In this document: one piece after another, positions 33,588-42,739 of the stretch
Layout: each line of letters begins with the position of its first letter
Position numbering within the stretch: position 1 is the first letter of the stretch
Assembly (NCBI GenBank): GCA_026989055.1
Contig: JALSKC010000062.1
Location: 1-50,933, forward strand
Source: Paracoccaceae bacterium
Lineage (GTDB): Bacteria; Pseudomonadota; Alphaproteobacteria; Rhodobacterales; Rhodobacteraceae
DNA length: 50,933 nt
Direction of reading: 5' to 3'
Translations under genes and position numbers: made by a program
The notes under the pieces: model-generated
Databases searched by the model: none
What the model saw: only the letters and a program-made list of their open reading frames with translations
What the model was told of the DNA's origin: nothing

Positions 33588-35366
33588 ATGACAGAGGCTG
33601 ATGGATCCGGCGGGCCCGGCACCGGCGCACGCCCGGCGATGTCCTGGCGCGGCCGGCTGAGCGTTCTCCTGATCACGGTGATCGGGGTTCTGGTGGTGCT
33701 GTTCACCAACCAGTGGCTGACCGCGCGCTTCACCGAATCCACCCGCAGCAGCGCCACGATCCGCCAGGCGCTGTATTCCGGCAACCTGCTGTCCGAACTC
33801 CAGCGCATTTCGGTGGTGCCGCTGCTGCTGTCGCGCGAACCGGGGCTGCTCAGCGCCCTGGATACCGGGAATTTCGCGCAGACCTCGCAGCAGCTGATCT
33901 ATTACGTGGACGAGATCGGCGCCGCCAGCCTGATGCTGCTCGACAAGGACGGGCGGGTGGTGGCGGCCACCGACCGCAGCAGGCTCGGCGCCAACCTCCG
34001 CCAGGAGCCCTATTTCGTCGAGGCGCTGCGCTCCGGCGACACGGTGTTCACCACCGCCCGCACCGAAGCGGGGGCGCATGTCTTCAACTACAGCCGCAAG
34101 CTGACGAGCAACGGCCGGCTGGCCGGGGTGATCGTGGTCGAGGCGGATCTGCGCCGCTTCGAGGAAGACTGGGCCGGGATCGCCGATGCGGTCATGGTGA
34201 CCGACAGCGAAGGCACGGTGATCCTCAGCACCGAGCCGCGCTGGCGCGGGCTGAACGCGGAGGAGGCCCTTGCCGTGACCTCGGCCCCCAGCGCCATCAA
34301 CCGGGCGATCCGGGCGGCGGTGGAGTGGAGCGCGCTGCCCTATGACGCCTTCATCCGCGGCCAGGCGGTGATGCGGGTGCACTCGCGCATTCCCTTCCAG
34401 GGCTGGTCGATGATCACCTTTACCCCCTATGCCTCGGTGCGCGAGCGGGTCAACGGCATCCTGGCGCTGGAGATCATGGGATTTGCGATCATGCTCGCGG
34501 TGGCCTTCTATTTCGCCAGCCGGCGGGCGCGGGCGCGCACGGCGGTGTTCCAGCGGGAATCGGCGGAACTCCGCCGGCTGAACGAGGCGCTGCAGCGGGA
34601 AATCGCCGAGCGGCGCAAGGCCGAACATCACCTGAACATCGCCGAGCAGACCCTGGCCCAGTCCTCCAAGCTGGCGGCGCTGGGCGAGATGTCGGCCGCC
34701 GTCAGCCACGAGCTGAACCAGCCGCTGGCAGCGATGAAGACCTACCTTGCCGGGGCCCGGCTGCTGCTGCAGCGCCGCCGCCACGAGGAGGCGCTCAGCT
34801 CGTTCCGCCGGGTGGACGAGCTGATCGAGCGGATGAGCGCGATCACCCGGCAGCTGAAGAGCTATGCCCGCAAGGGCGGCGATGCCTTCGAGCCGCTGGA
34901 CCTGCGCGAGGCCTTTTCCTCGGCGCTGTCGATGATGGAGCCGCAGCTCAAGCGGCAGGACGTGGAGATCATCCGCAACCTGCCCCCCGAGGCGGTGATG
35001 GTGCGCGCCGACAGGGTGCGCCTGGAGCAGGTCATCATCAACCTGCTGCGCAACGCGATGGATGCGGTGAAGGGTGTGAGTGATCCGCGCATCGAGATCA
35101 CCATCTCGGCCGGGGAGATGGCGGTTTTCACGGTGCGGGACAACGGCCACGGAATCGCCGATCTGGACAGCCTGTTCGAACCGTTCTACACCACCAAGCC
35201 CCCCGGTGACGGGGTCGGGCTGGGGCTTGCCATTTCCTCGGGCATCGTGAACGATTTCGGCGGCCGGCTGACGGCCCGCAACGGAGCCGAGGGCGGGGCG
35301 GTCTTCGAGATGAAGCTGCCGCTGCCGGGGCGCGGTTCCGAAGTGGCGGAGCAGGCCGCGGAGTGA
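33588..35366 (+). CDS. dctB: C4-dicarboxylate sensor histidine kinase DctB
   Basis: DctB senses external dicarboxylates and phosphorylates DctD. The 592-residue protein has a membrane helix near residues 25-45, a periplasmic double-Cache region (up to about 295) and a second helix (ILALEIMGFAIMLAVAFYF). A coiled segment (ESAELRRLNEALQREIAERRKAEHHLN) precedes the kinase core. The phosphorylated His is near residue 373 in AAVSHELNQPL, with the N box NLLRNAMDAV and the G boxes DNGHGI and GVGLGLAIS. dctD follows. No dctP/Q/M transporter genes are in the window. Confidence 0.92.
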   Translation: MTEADGSGGPGTGARPAMSWRGRLSVLLITVIGVLVVLFTNQWLTARFTESTRSSATIRQALYSGNLLSELQRISVVPLLLSREPGLLSALDTGNFAQTSQQLIYYVDEIGAASLMLLDKDGRVVAATDRSRLGANLRQEPYFVEALRSGDTVFTTARTEAGAHVFNYSRKLTSNGRLAGVIVVEADLRRFEEDWAGIADAVMVTDSEGTVILSTEPRWRGLNAEEALAVTSAPSAINRAIRAAVEWSALPYDAFIRGQAVMRVHSRIPFQGWSMITFTPYASVRERVNGILALEIMGFAIMLAVAFYFASRRARARTAVFQRESAELRRLNEALQREIAERRKAEHHLNIAEQTLAQSSKLAALGEMSAAVSHELNQPLAAMKTYLAGARLLLQRRRHEEALSSFRRVDELIERMSAITRQLKSYARKGGDAFEPLDLREAFSSALSMMEPQLKRQDVEIIRNLPPEAVMVRADRVRLEQVIINLLRNAMDAVKGVSDPRIEITISAGEMAVFTVRDNGHGIADLDSLFEPFYTTKPPGDGVGLGLAISSGIVNDFGGRLTARNGAEGGAVFEMKLPLPGRGSEVAEQAAE

Positions 35367-35511
35367 GCCCGTTCGGACGGCGGGGGGAAGATCGGCGCGC
35401 GGCGGCGCCGGAGCAGGCGGCCGGGGATGCGCCCCGGGGTGCGCTCGGGAGTGCGTCCGGGGGCGGGATGTGACGATCAGGTGACGTGATTTTGCTAGCA
35501 GGTGGCAGGAG

Positions 35512-36861
35512 ATGAGGGAAAGACGGCAGACAGCGCGGATGAAGGTTGCGATCGTCGATGACGAACGGGACATGCGTCAGTCGATCAGCCAGTGGCTGGC
35601 CTTGTCGGGGTTCGAGACCGAAAGCTTCGAGAGCGCCCAGGCGGCGCTGAAGGCGATCGGCCCGGACTACCCGGGAATCGTGATCACCGACATCAGGATG
35701 CCGGGAATGGACGGGATGCAGTTTCTCAAGCGGCTGATGAGCCAGGACAGCGCGCTGCCGGTGATCATGATCACCGGCCACGGCGACGTGCCGATGGCGG
35801 TCGAGGCGATGCGCCTCGGCGCCTTCGACTTTCTCGAAAAGCCCTTCAACCCGGACCGGATGACGGAACTGGCCAAGCGCGCCGCCGGCAATCGCCGGCT
35901 GACGCTCGACAGCCGGGCGCTCCGGCGCGAACTGGGCGAGGGGGGCACCATCATGCGGAAGCTGATCGGCACCTCTCCGGTGATGGAACGGCTGCGCGAG
36001 GACATCCTCGATCTCGGTCAGGCAGACGGCCACGTGCTGATCGACGGCGAGACCGGCACCGGCAAGACCCTGGTGGCGCATGCGCTGCACGCGGTGGGGG
36101 CCAAGGCCGGGCGCAGCTTCGTGCTCGCTTCCTGCTCGGCCCATGACGAGGAGACCCTCGCCGCCCGGCTGTTCGGCCCGGTGGAGGAGCCGGGCGCCGC
36201 CCTGCCGCTCATCGAAGAGGCCCGCGGCGGCACCCTGGTCCTGGAGGATATCGAGGCGCTGCCCGAGCGCCTTCAGGCCCGGCTGCTGAGCTGGATCAAC
36301 GACCAGGGCAACCCGGCCGAGACCCGGCTGATCGCCATTTCCAACCTGCAGGAACGGGGCAAGAGCTGCGAGGACGTGCTGCGCCCCGACCTCTACTACC
36401 GCCTGGCGGCGATGAAGATCACCCTGCCGCCGCTCAGGAGCCGCGGCGAGGACGTGCTGACGCTGTTCAACCGTTTCGCCGAGCAGTTCGCCGAGGAATA
36501 CGGCTGCGCGGCACCCGAGGTTTCGGCCCAGGAGGCGGCGCAGCTGCTGCAGGCGCCCTGGCCGGGCAACATCCGCCAGCTCATGAACGTGGCCGAACGC
36601 GCGGTGCTCCAGGCCCGCCGGGGCAGCGGCTCGATCGCCTCGCTGCTGATGGGCGACGACGAGATCGCCGAAACCACCATGACTACCGAGGGCAAGCCGC
36701 TCAAGGAATATGTGGAAGCCTTCGAGCGGATGCTGATCGACAACACCATGCGCCGCCACAAGGGCTCGATCGTGGCGGTGATGGAGGAGCTCTGCCTGCC
36801 CCGGCGCACCCTGAACGAGAAGATGGCGAAATACGGCCTCCAGCGCTCCGACTACCTCTGA
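35512..36861 (+). CDS. dctD: DctD-type response regulator without GAFTGA loop
   Basis: The protein is the response regulator partner of DctB. Its receiver domain has the phosphorylation site D60 (D51 if translation starts at 35539, MKVAIVDDE) in VITDIRMPG. The central AAA+ domain has Walker A GETGTGKTL and a Walker B-like LVLEDIE instead of LFLDEI. The sigma-54 contact loop GAFTGA is missing; the segment reads LFGPVEEPGAALPL. The C-terminal Fis-type helix-turn-helix (GSIVAVMEELCLPRRTLNEKM) is intact. It may therefore activate with a different sigma factor or act otherwise. Neither start has a good ribosome binding site. Confidence 0.9.
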   Translation: MRERRQTARMKVAIVDDERDMRQSISQWLALSGFETESFESAQAALKAIGPDYPGIVITDIRMPGMDGMQFLKRLMSQDSALPVIMITGHGDVPMAVEAMRLGAFDFLEKPFNPDRMTELAKRAAGNRRLTLDSRALRRELGEGGTIMRKLIGTSPVMERLREDILDLGQADGHVLIDGETGTGKTLVAHALHAVGAKAGRSFVLASCSAHDEETLAARLFGPVEEPGAALPLIEEARGGTLVLEDIEALPERLQARLLSWINDQGNPAETRLIAISNLQERGKSCEDVLRPDLYYRLAAMKITLPPLRSRGEDVLTLFNRFAEQFAEEYGCAAPEVSAQEAAQLLQAPWPGNIRQLMNVAERAVLQARRGSGSIASLLMGDDEIAETTMTTEGKPLKEYVEAFERMLIDNTMRRHKGSIVAVMEELCLPRRTLNEKMAKYGLQRSDYL

Positions 36862-36862
36862 A

Positions 36863-36878
36863 CCCGGCGCCCGCCGGG
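36863..36878 (+). terminator. GC hairpin after dctD
   Basis: CCCGGCG, two bases, CGCCGGG starts one base after the dctD stop codon. It lacks an immediate T run (AATTTTTC comes about 20 bases later), so termination is uncertain. Confidence 0.3.
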
Positions 36879-36912
36879 CTGCGGCGGGGGCGCGCGGGCG
36901 GGAATTTTTCGA

Positions 36913-36942
36913 TTGTAATTCCTGCCCGAACGCTCTTATGCT
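36913..36942 (+). promoter_or_regulatory. Candidate rne promoter
   Basis: TTGTAA (36913-36918) and TATGCT (36937-36942) are separated by 18 bases within a short AT-rich island in GC-rich DNA. Transcription would start near 36950 and give a leader of roughly 375 bases. Confidence 0.35.
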
Positions 36943-37326
36943 GCGCAAACGGAGCGTGGTGCATTGGCGCCCGCCCCGCAGAAGTTTCGCTGATTTCGCA
37001 TCTCCTGCCGGCCATGCGCCGCAGGCGCATCGAGACAGACCGAGAGGGCCGCAAGGCCGAACAAGGGCCACAAGGCCGGCAAGGGCCGCGGGCCGACCGA
37101 CTTCGCCCGACTCCGCCGTGCGGAGCGGGCCCGTGGATGGGCGGCCCGGCGCCGCTCTGGAGAAAACCGCGATGAGGCGTGCAGAGCTACCGACGGCAGG
37201 AACAGCCCCCGCAGTGCGGGCCCTTCCTCCGGTCGCCGCGCCGAAGATCGCTTCAGACAGATGCCGACCGCAGCAGGCACCGTCCTTCGGGGCGGGCTCC
37301 GGCGGTACGGCACGGCAAGAGACGAC

Positions 37327-40212
37327 ATGGCAAAGAAGATGCTCATCGACGCCACCCACGCGGAGGAGACCCGCGTCGTGGTGGTGGACGGAAACAGGGT
37401 CGAGGAATTCGACTTCGAATCGGAAAACCGCCGCCAGCTCGCCGGCAACATCTATCTGGCCAAGGTAACGCGGGTCGAACCGTCGCTGCAGGCGGCCTTT
37501 GTCGATTACGGCGGCAACCGCCACGGCTTCCTGGCCTTTTCCGAGATCCACCCGGACTACTACCAGATCCCGGTCGCCGACCGCGAGGCGCTGCTGGCCG
37601 AGGAAGCCGAGCTGGCGCGCTCCCAGGCCGAGGAAGCCGAGCAGGAGGAGAGCGGCGGGAAAGGCTCTTCCCGCAGGCGCAGCAGGGCGGCGGCAAGCGA
37701 CAGCGGCGATGCGCTCGCCACCGCCGAGCTTGCCGCGCCCGACGCCGGCGCGGAGGCCTCCGAATCCTCCGCAACCGCCGGTGCGGCGGCGGCGGAAACG
37801 GCGGAGGACATCCCCGAGTCGATGGCGGTGATCGACACCGGCGCCGACAAAAGCGCCGGGCTCGTGCAGGAAGACGGGCAGGAAACGGCGGCAGGGGAGG
37901 CGGCCGATGCGGCCGATGCGGCCGACGCGCCCCCGGAAGACAGGGAAGAGGCGGAAGATCCGGAGGATGCCGGCACGCAAGCCTCCGATCCGGCCGGCAG
38001 GGACGAGGGGATCGAACGGATCGCCGATGACGACACCCCCGAGGAGATCACCCGCCGCCCGCGCAAGCTGCGCCCGCGCAAGTACAAGATCCAGGAAGTG
38101 ATCAAGGTGCGCCAGATCATGCTGGTGCAGGTGGTCAAGGAGGAACGCGGCAACAAGGGCGCCGCGCTCACCACCTACCTGTCGCTTGCGGGGCGCTACT
38201 GCGTGCTGATGCCCAACACCGCCCGCGGCGGCGGCATCTCGCGCAAGATCACCAATGCCGCCGATCGCAAGAAGCTCAAGCAGATCGCCAGCGAGATCGA
38301 GGTGCCGGAAGGCGCCGGGCTGATCATCCGCACCGCCGGCGCCCGGCGCACCAAGACCGAGATCAAGCGCGACTACGAATATCTCCAGCGGCTGTGGGAG
38401 CAGATCCGCGAGCTCACGCTGAAATCCATCGCCCCGACCAAGATCTACGAGGAGGGCGACCTCATCAAGCGCTCGATCCGCGATCTCTACAACAAGGAGA
38501 TCGAGGAAGTCCTGGTCGAGGGCGAGGCCGGCTACCGCACGGCAAAGAACTTCATGAAGATGATCATGCCGAGCCACGCCAAGAACGTGAAGCTCTACAA
38601 GGAGGCGCTGCCGCTCTTTGCCCGCTACCAGGTGGAAAGCTACCTGGCCTCGATGTTCAACCCCACGGTGCAGTTGAAATCGGGCGGCTACATCGTGATC
38701 GGCGTGACCGAGGCGCTGGTGGCGATCGACGTGAACTCGGGGCGTTCCACCAGGGAGGGCTCGATCGAGGAAACCGCCCTCAAGACCAATCTGGAGGCGG
38801 CCGAGGAGATCGCCCGGCAACTGCGCCTGCGCGATCTGGCCGGGCTGATCGTGATCGACTTCATCGACATGGAGGAGCGCAAGAACAACGCCGCGGTGGA
38901 GAAGCGCTTCAAGGAGCGGCTGAAGCACGACCGCGCCCGTATCCAGGTGGGGCGCATTTCCGGATTCGGCCTGCTGGAGATGAGCCGCCAGCGCCTGCGC
39001 CCCGGCATGATCGAGGCCTCCACCCAGCCCTGCCCGGCCTGCCACGGCACCGGGCTGATCCGCTCGGACGACAGCCTGGCGCTGTCGATCCTGCGCCAGC
39101 TGGAAGAGGAAGGCACCCGTCGGCGCTCGCGCGAGGTGCTGCTCAGGGCTCCGGTGGCGATCACCAACTACCTCGTCAACCAGAAGCGGGAGCATATCGC
39201 CCGGATCGAGGCGCGCTATGGCATGGCGGTGCGAATCGAGGCCGATCCGTTCCTGATCGCGCCCGACTTCGCGATCGAGAAGTTCAAGACCGCCACCAGA
39301 CGCCTGAGCGAGGCCGAGACGCAGGTGGTCTCCGTGGATGCCACGCTCGTGCCCGCCGCGGAGGAAGCCGAAACCTCGCCCGATGACGGGCCGGCACCGA
39401 AGAAGCGCCGCCGGAGGCGGCGGCGGCGGAAGAGTTCGAGCGGCGGCGGCGAGGGGGCGAGCGCGAGCGAAACCGCGCGCGCTGCCGAGGAGAGCCCGCC
39501 GGCCGGCACCCGGGCGGATGCTGCAGCCGGAGAGACGGCGGCGGATGCCGGCGGAGCAGGGGAGGGCGGGCCGCGCGACGCGGCGGACGCGCCTGCCGGC
39601 GGGGCCGCAGGGACGGCGGAAGAGGAGGCCGCCGCAAGCTCCCCGGCCGAAGATGCCGGCAGGACGACGCGCAAGGTCGCCCGCAGCCGCAGGAAATCCG
39701 CTTCCGCGGCCAGCGGCGAAACCGCTTCGCCAGAGAATCCCCCGGCAGATGAGACACCGCAACCGGCCGGGCAGAACAGCGCCGCTCCGACCGGCGGAGC
39801 GGAAAGCCGGAACGGGGATGCCCCCGCTCCGGAGGCCGCCCCGGACGATGCGCAGCCGGAGGGCAAGAAGGTGAAATCCCGCTCGAAATCCTCGGGCCGG
39901 AAGTCGGGGTCCTCGGCCCGGAAGTCGGGCCTGAAGAGCGCCGCCCGCCGGAGCGCGGCGGCCGGGGCGGCGGAGCCTTCGCAAGAGCCTTCCGGAACCG
40001 GCCCGGAACCGGCGCCGGAATCCGCCCCGCAGGCGGAACCGGCGGTCGCCTCGGCAAGCGGCGCCGGTTCCGCCGCGGGGAAGGAGGCCGGACAGGAGGC
40101 CGGACGGGAGAGCGGCGAAGCTTCGACCGGAAGCGCCAGCCGGTCCGTCGCAGCCCCGGCCGACACCACGGACAGGCCCAGGAAGCGGGGCTGGTGGTCG
40201 CTGGGGCGCTAG
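37327..40212 (+). CDS. rne: Ribonuclease E
   Basis: RNase E is the main endonuclease for mRNA turnover and rRNA/tRNA maturation. The 961-residue protein has an N-terminal S1 domain (GNIYLAKVTRVEPSLQAAFVDYG) split by an acidic Ala/Glu-rich insert of about 150 residues, typical of alphaproteobacteria. The DNase I-like site has the two Asp residues in VAIDVNSG and VIDFIDME. The zinc link is PCPACHGTG. The C-terminal third is disordered, with Arg-rich RRRRRRKSSS and a terminal RKRGWWSLGR that may bind degradosome partners. The ATG at 37327 gives the conserved MAKKMLIDATH start. Confidence 0.97.
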   Translation: MAKKMLIDATHAEETRVVVVDGNRVEEFDFESENRRQLAGNIYLAKVTRVEPSLQAAFVDYGGNRHGFLAFSEIHPDYYQIPVADREALLAEEAELARSQAEEAEQEESGGKGSSRRRSRAAASDSGDALATAELAAPDAGAEASESSATAGAAAAETAEDIPESMAVIDTGADKSAGLVQEDGQETAAGEAADAADAADAPPEDREEAEDPEDAGTQASDPAGRDEGIERIADDDTPEEITRRPRKLRPRKYKIQEVIKVRQIMLVQVVKEERGNKGAALTTYLSLAGRYCVLMPNTARGGGISRKITNAADRKKLKQIASEIEVPEGAGLIIRTAGARRTKTEIKRDYEYLQRLWEQIRELTLKSIAPTKIYEEGDLIKRSIRDLYNKEIEEVLVEGEAGYRTAKNFMKMIMPSHAKNVKLYKEALPLFARYQVESYLASMFNPTVQLKSGGYIVIGVTEALVAIDVNSGRSTREGSIEETALKTNLEAAEEIARQLRLRDLAGLIVIDFIDMEERKNNAAVEKRFKERLKHDRARIQVGRISGFGLLEMSRQRLRPGMIEASTQPCPACHGTGLIRSDDSLALSILRQLEEEGTRRRSREVLLRAPVAITNYLVNQKREHIARIEARYGMAVRIEADPFLIAPDFAIEKFKTATRRLSEAETQVVSVDATLVPAAEEAETSPDDGPAPKKRRRRRRRRKSSSGGGEGASASETARAAEESPPAGTRADAAAGETAADAGGAGEGGPRDAADAPAGGAAGTAEEEAAASSPAEDAGRTTRKVARSRRKSASAASGETASPENPPADETPQPAGQNSAAPTGGAESRNGDAPAPEAAPDDAQPEGKKVKSRSKSSGRKSGSSARKSGLKSAARRSAAAGAAEPSQEPSGTGPEPAPESAPQAEPAVASASGAGSAAGKEAGQEAGRESGEASTGSASRSVAAPADTTDRPRKRGWWSLGR

Positions 40213-40359
40213 CGCAGGGCGGAGCCGGGCGGATGGCACGGGAACCGGGGGCGATGGAGGCCGGGGGCGATGGAGGCCGGGCGCGATGATGTCCGGAGCG
40301 GATGCGCAGAGGGCCGGCGCGTTCCCGTCAGGCCGCTTCGCGCCGGGCCGGGCGGCAAG

Positions 40360-40605
40360 TCAGCGCCGGCGGATGAAGTAATGCCGTTCGGGCCGGTCGG
40401 GAGCGCTGCCTGCCGCATCTTCCACCGCCAGCAGCTCGTGCCCGCTTTCGTTGCAGAAATGCGGCACGTCCACCACCGCGGCCGGGTCGTCGGCGCGCAT
40501 CCGCAGGACGGCCCCGGCCGGCATCGCGGCAAGGCGCTTGCGCGCCTTCAGCACCGGCAGCGGGCAGAGCAGCCCGCGCGCGTCGAGGTCCTCGTCATGA
40601 TTCAT
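40360..40605 (-). CDS. TusA/SirA-like sulfur carrier protein
   Basis: The 81-residue protein has the TusA fold and the sulfur-carrying Cys in LDARGLLCPLPVLKARK, followed by LRMRADDPAAVVDVPHFC. TusA-like proteins pass persulfide sulfur or, in some contexts, help electron or sulfur transfer to membrane systems. It is divergent from ccdA by about 100 bases. The start is probably 40605 (MNHDED) with a GGA nine bases upstream; 40611 would add two residues. Confidence 0.87.
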   Translation of the reverse strand: MNHDEDLDARGLLCPLPVLKARKRLAAMPAGAVLRMRADDPAAVVDVPHFCNESGHELLAVEDAAGSAPDRPERHYFIRRR

Positions 40606-40705
40606 CGGCATCGTCCGGGAATTAGCTGGCCCGGGGCCGCCTGTCCACGAATATGTGACCGTTCGCACCGGTGACCTCGCCGCCGGAGGAGGCTATGTAG
40701 CGGCA

Positions 40706-41458
40706 ATGTTCGGAATCGAGATCATGGACGCGGCGCTCCTGCCGGCGATACTGGTGGCGCTTCTGGCCGGTTTCCTGTCATTCGTCAGCCCCTGCGTGCT
40801 GCCGATCGTGCCGCCCTATCTGGCCTACATGGGAGGCATTTCCATGCAGGAGATGTCGGCGGGCGGGCGCGCCGGGCGAAGGGCCGTCCTGCCGGCGCTG
40901 TTCTTCGTGCTCGGGCTTTCGACGGTGTTCCTGTTCCTCGGCTTCACCGCCTCGGCCTTCGGCGCCTTCTTCCTGCAGAATCAGGAGCTGTTCGCCAGGC
41001 TCTCCGGGGCGGTGGTGGTGGCTTTCGGGCTGCATTTCCTGGGGCTGTTCCGGATTCCGCTCATGGAGCGCGAACTGCGCGTGGACCCCGGCGATCGGGG
41101 CGGTTCGGCGCTGGGGGCCTATGTGCTGGGGCTGGCATTCGCCTTCGGCTGGACGCCCTGCATCGGCCCGCAGCTGGGGGCGATCCTGTCGCTGGCGGCC
41201 TCCGAGGCATCGGTGAGCCGGGGCACACTCCTGCTCGGGATCTATGCGATGGGGCTGGGAATTCCGTTCCTTCTGGCCGCGGTTTTCATCCGGCGCTCGA
41301 TCGGGTTGATGAACCGGCTCAGGCCCTGGATGGGCATCATCGAGAAGGCCATGGGCGTGCTGCTGATCATTGTCGGGGTCGCGCTCATGACGGGCGCCTT
41401 CAGCGCCTTTTCCTGGTGGCTGCTCGAACGCTTCCCGGCGCTTGCCCTTGTCGGCTGA
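40706..41458 (+). CDS. ccdA: Cytochrome c biogenesis / thiol transporter CcdA
   Basis: CcdA carries reducing equivalents across the inner membrane for apocytochrome c or other periplasmic thiol targets. The 250-residue protein has six membrane helices and the two active-site cysteines, in SFVSPCVLPIVPPYLAY and FGWTPCIGPQLG. The ATG at 40706 is chosen; GGAGGAGG lies about 14 bases upstream. An ATG at 40724 is a possible alternative. The hydrolase gene starts 66 bases downstream. Confidence 0.92.
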   Translation: MFGIEIMDAALLPAILVALLAGFLSFVSPCVLPIVPPYLAYMGGISMQEMSAGGRAGRRAVLPALFFVLGLSTVFLFLGFTASAFGAFFLQNQELFARLSGAVVVAFGLHFLGLFRIPLMERELRVDPGDRGGSALGAYVLGLAFAFGWTPCIGPQLGAILSLAASEASVSRGTLLLGIYAMGLGIPFLLAAVFIRRSIGLMNRLRPWMGIIEKAMGVLLIIVGVALMTGAFSAFSWWLLERFPALALVG

Positions 41459-41524
41459 GGAGGCCGGCCTTAAGTTCGCCCCGGCGATCGGCTAACAAGA
41501 TTCCGTCCGATCAGCGGGAAACCC

Positions 41525-42739
41525 ATGTCGCCAGCCGAATCGCACAAGCCCTTCCGGCGCCGGGTGTTCTACATCCCGGGTTTCGACCCGCACCCGCCGC
41601 GCCGCTACCGCGAGCTGTATCGCCGCGAGAGCGCCTCCTGGGCGCTGCTCTCGGGGGGGCGGATCGCGCTGCTGCCGCCGGAAGAAGGCGCGCGGGCCGG
41701 CTGGCGGGTGAGAGCCGAAATCGACGGGCGCAGTTGCGAGACCGCATTCGAGGTGCTGGTCTGGTCGGATCTGGTGCGCCGCTCGATGGCGCGCGGGATC
41801 CCGGGCACCTATCTGCAGATGCTCCGGACCGCCTGGATCTATCTTTCCAGCGGCGCGCTGAGGCGGCTCGTGCGGCTGCGCAAGGGGCCGGTGATCGCGG
41901 CCTTCTACCCGGTGGCGATGCTGCTGGGGCAGGCGCTTGCGGCCGGGCTGGCCGGCTGGGGAGGCGGCAGGTTGGTCGGAGCGCTGCTGCATCCGCTGGC
42001 CGGCTGGGGAGCGGGAATCGCGCTGGCGGTCGCCCTGCTGCGCTGGTTCCGGGCGCAGGACGGGCGGCTGTTCGCCCATTACCTGATGCATGACTATGCC
42101 TTTAGCGCCGGCCATCGCGGCGCCAACCCGCCGGCTCTGGAAAAGCGGATCCGGGCGTTCTCGGAGCGGATCGCCGAAGCGCTCGAGAGCGATGCTGACG
42201 AGGTTCTGGTGGTGGGGCATTCCTCGGGGGCGCATCTGGCGGTGAATGCGCTGGCCGACATCCTGCGCGCGGGCAGGGTGCGCCCCGACGGGCCTGCGCT
42301 CTCGCTGCTGAGCCTGGGGCAGGTGGTGCCGATGGTTTCCTTCCTGCCCGAGGCACGCCGGCTGCGCGCCGATCTGCATCTTCTGTCCGGCAGCGACGCG
42401 ATCAGCTGGGTGGATGTTTCCGCCCCCGGCGACGGCTGCTGCTTCGCCCTGTGCGACCCGGTGGCCGTCAGCGGGGTTGCCCCCCCGGGCAGGCGCTGGC
42501 CGCTGGTGATTTCCGCCGCCTTTACCCAGACCCTTTCCCCCGAACGGTGGAAGACGCTGCGCTGGCGCTTCTTCCGGCTGCATTTCCAGTATCTCTGCGC
42601 CTTCGACCGCCCCGGCGATTACGACTATTTCAGCATCACCGCCGGCGCCTGCACCCTGGGGGCCCGCTTTGCCGGGCGCCGCCCGTCGAAAAGCCGCATC
42701 GAGCGGCCCCTTTCTCCGCACCGGAGCATGGCCGCATGA
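41525..42739 (+). CDS. Predicted alpha/beta hydrolase with membrane segments
   Basis: The 404-residue protein contains the nucleophile elbow GHSSGAH near residue 230, so it is probably an alpha/beta hydrolase or lipase-like enzyme. Two hydrophobic segments (PVAMLLGQALAAGLAGWGGG and LAGWGAGIALAVALLRWF) lie before it, suggesting an inner-membrane protein. It starts VFYIPGFDPHPPRRYRELY, a strong family signature whose function I do not know. The stop overlaps the P450 start (ATGA), so the hydrolase and P450 may act in one pathway. Confidence 0.8.
   Translation: MSPAESHKPFRRRVFYIPGFDPHPPRRYRELYRRESASWALLSGGRIALLPPEEGARAGWRVRAEIDGRSCETAFEVLVWSDLVRRSMARGIPGTYLQMLRTAWIYLSSGALRRLVRLRKGPVIAAFYPVAMLLGQALAAGLAGWGGGRLVGALLHPLAGWGAGIALAVALLRWFRAQDGRLFAHYLMHDYAFSAGHRGANPPALEKRIRAFSERIAEALESDADEVLVVGHSSGAHLAVNALADILRAGRVRPDGPALSLLSLGQVVPMVSFLPEARRLRADLHLLSGSDAISWVDVSAPGDGCCFALCDPVAVSGVAPPGRRWPLVISAAFTQTLSPERWKTLRWRFFRLHFQYLCAFDRPGDYDYFSITAGACTLGARFAGRRPSKSRIERPLSPHRSMAA

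Larger units (their letters stand above)
36862..37326. other. Long leader region upstream of rne
   Basis: These 465 bases contain a GC hairpin right after dctD, a candidate promoter near 36913-36942 and then about 380 bases of probable rne 5' leader. RNase E is known to regulate its own mRNA through such a leader in enteric bacteria. Open frames here resemble no family. Confidence 0.5.
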
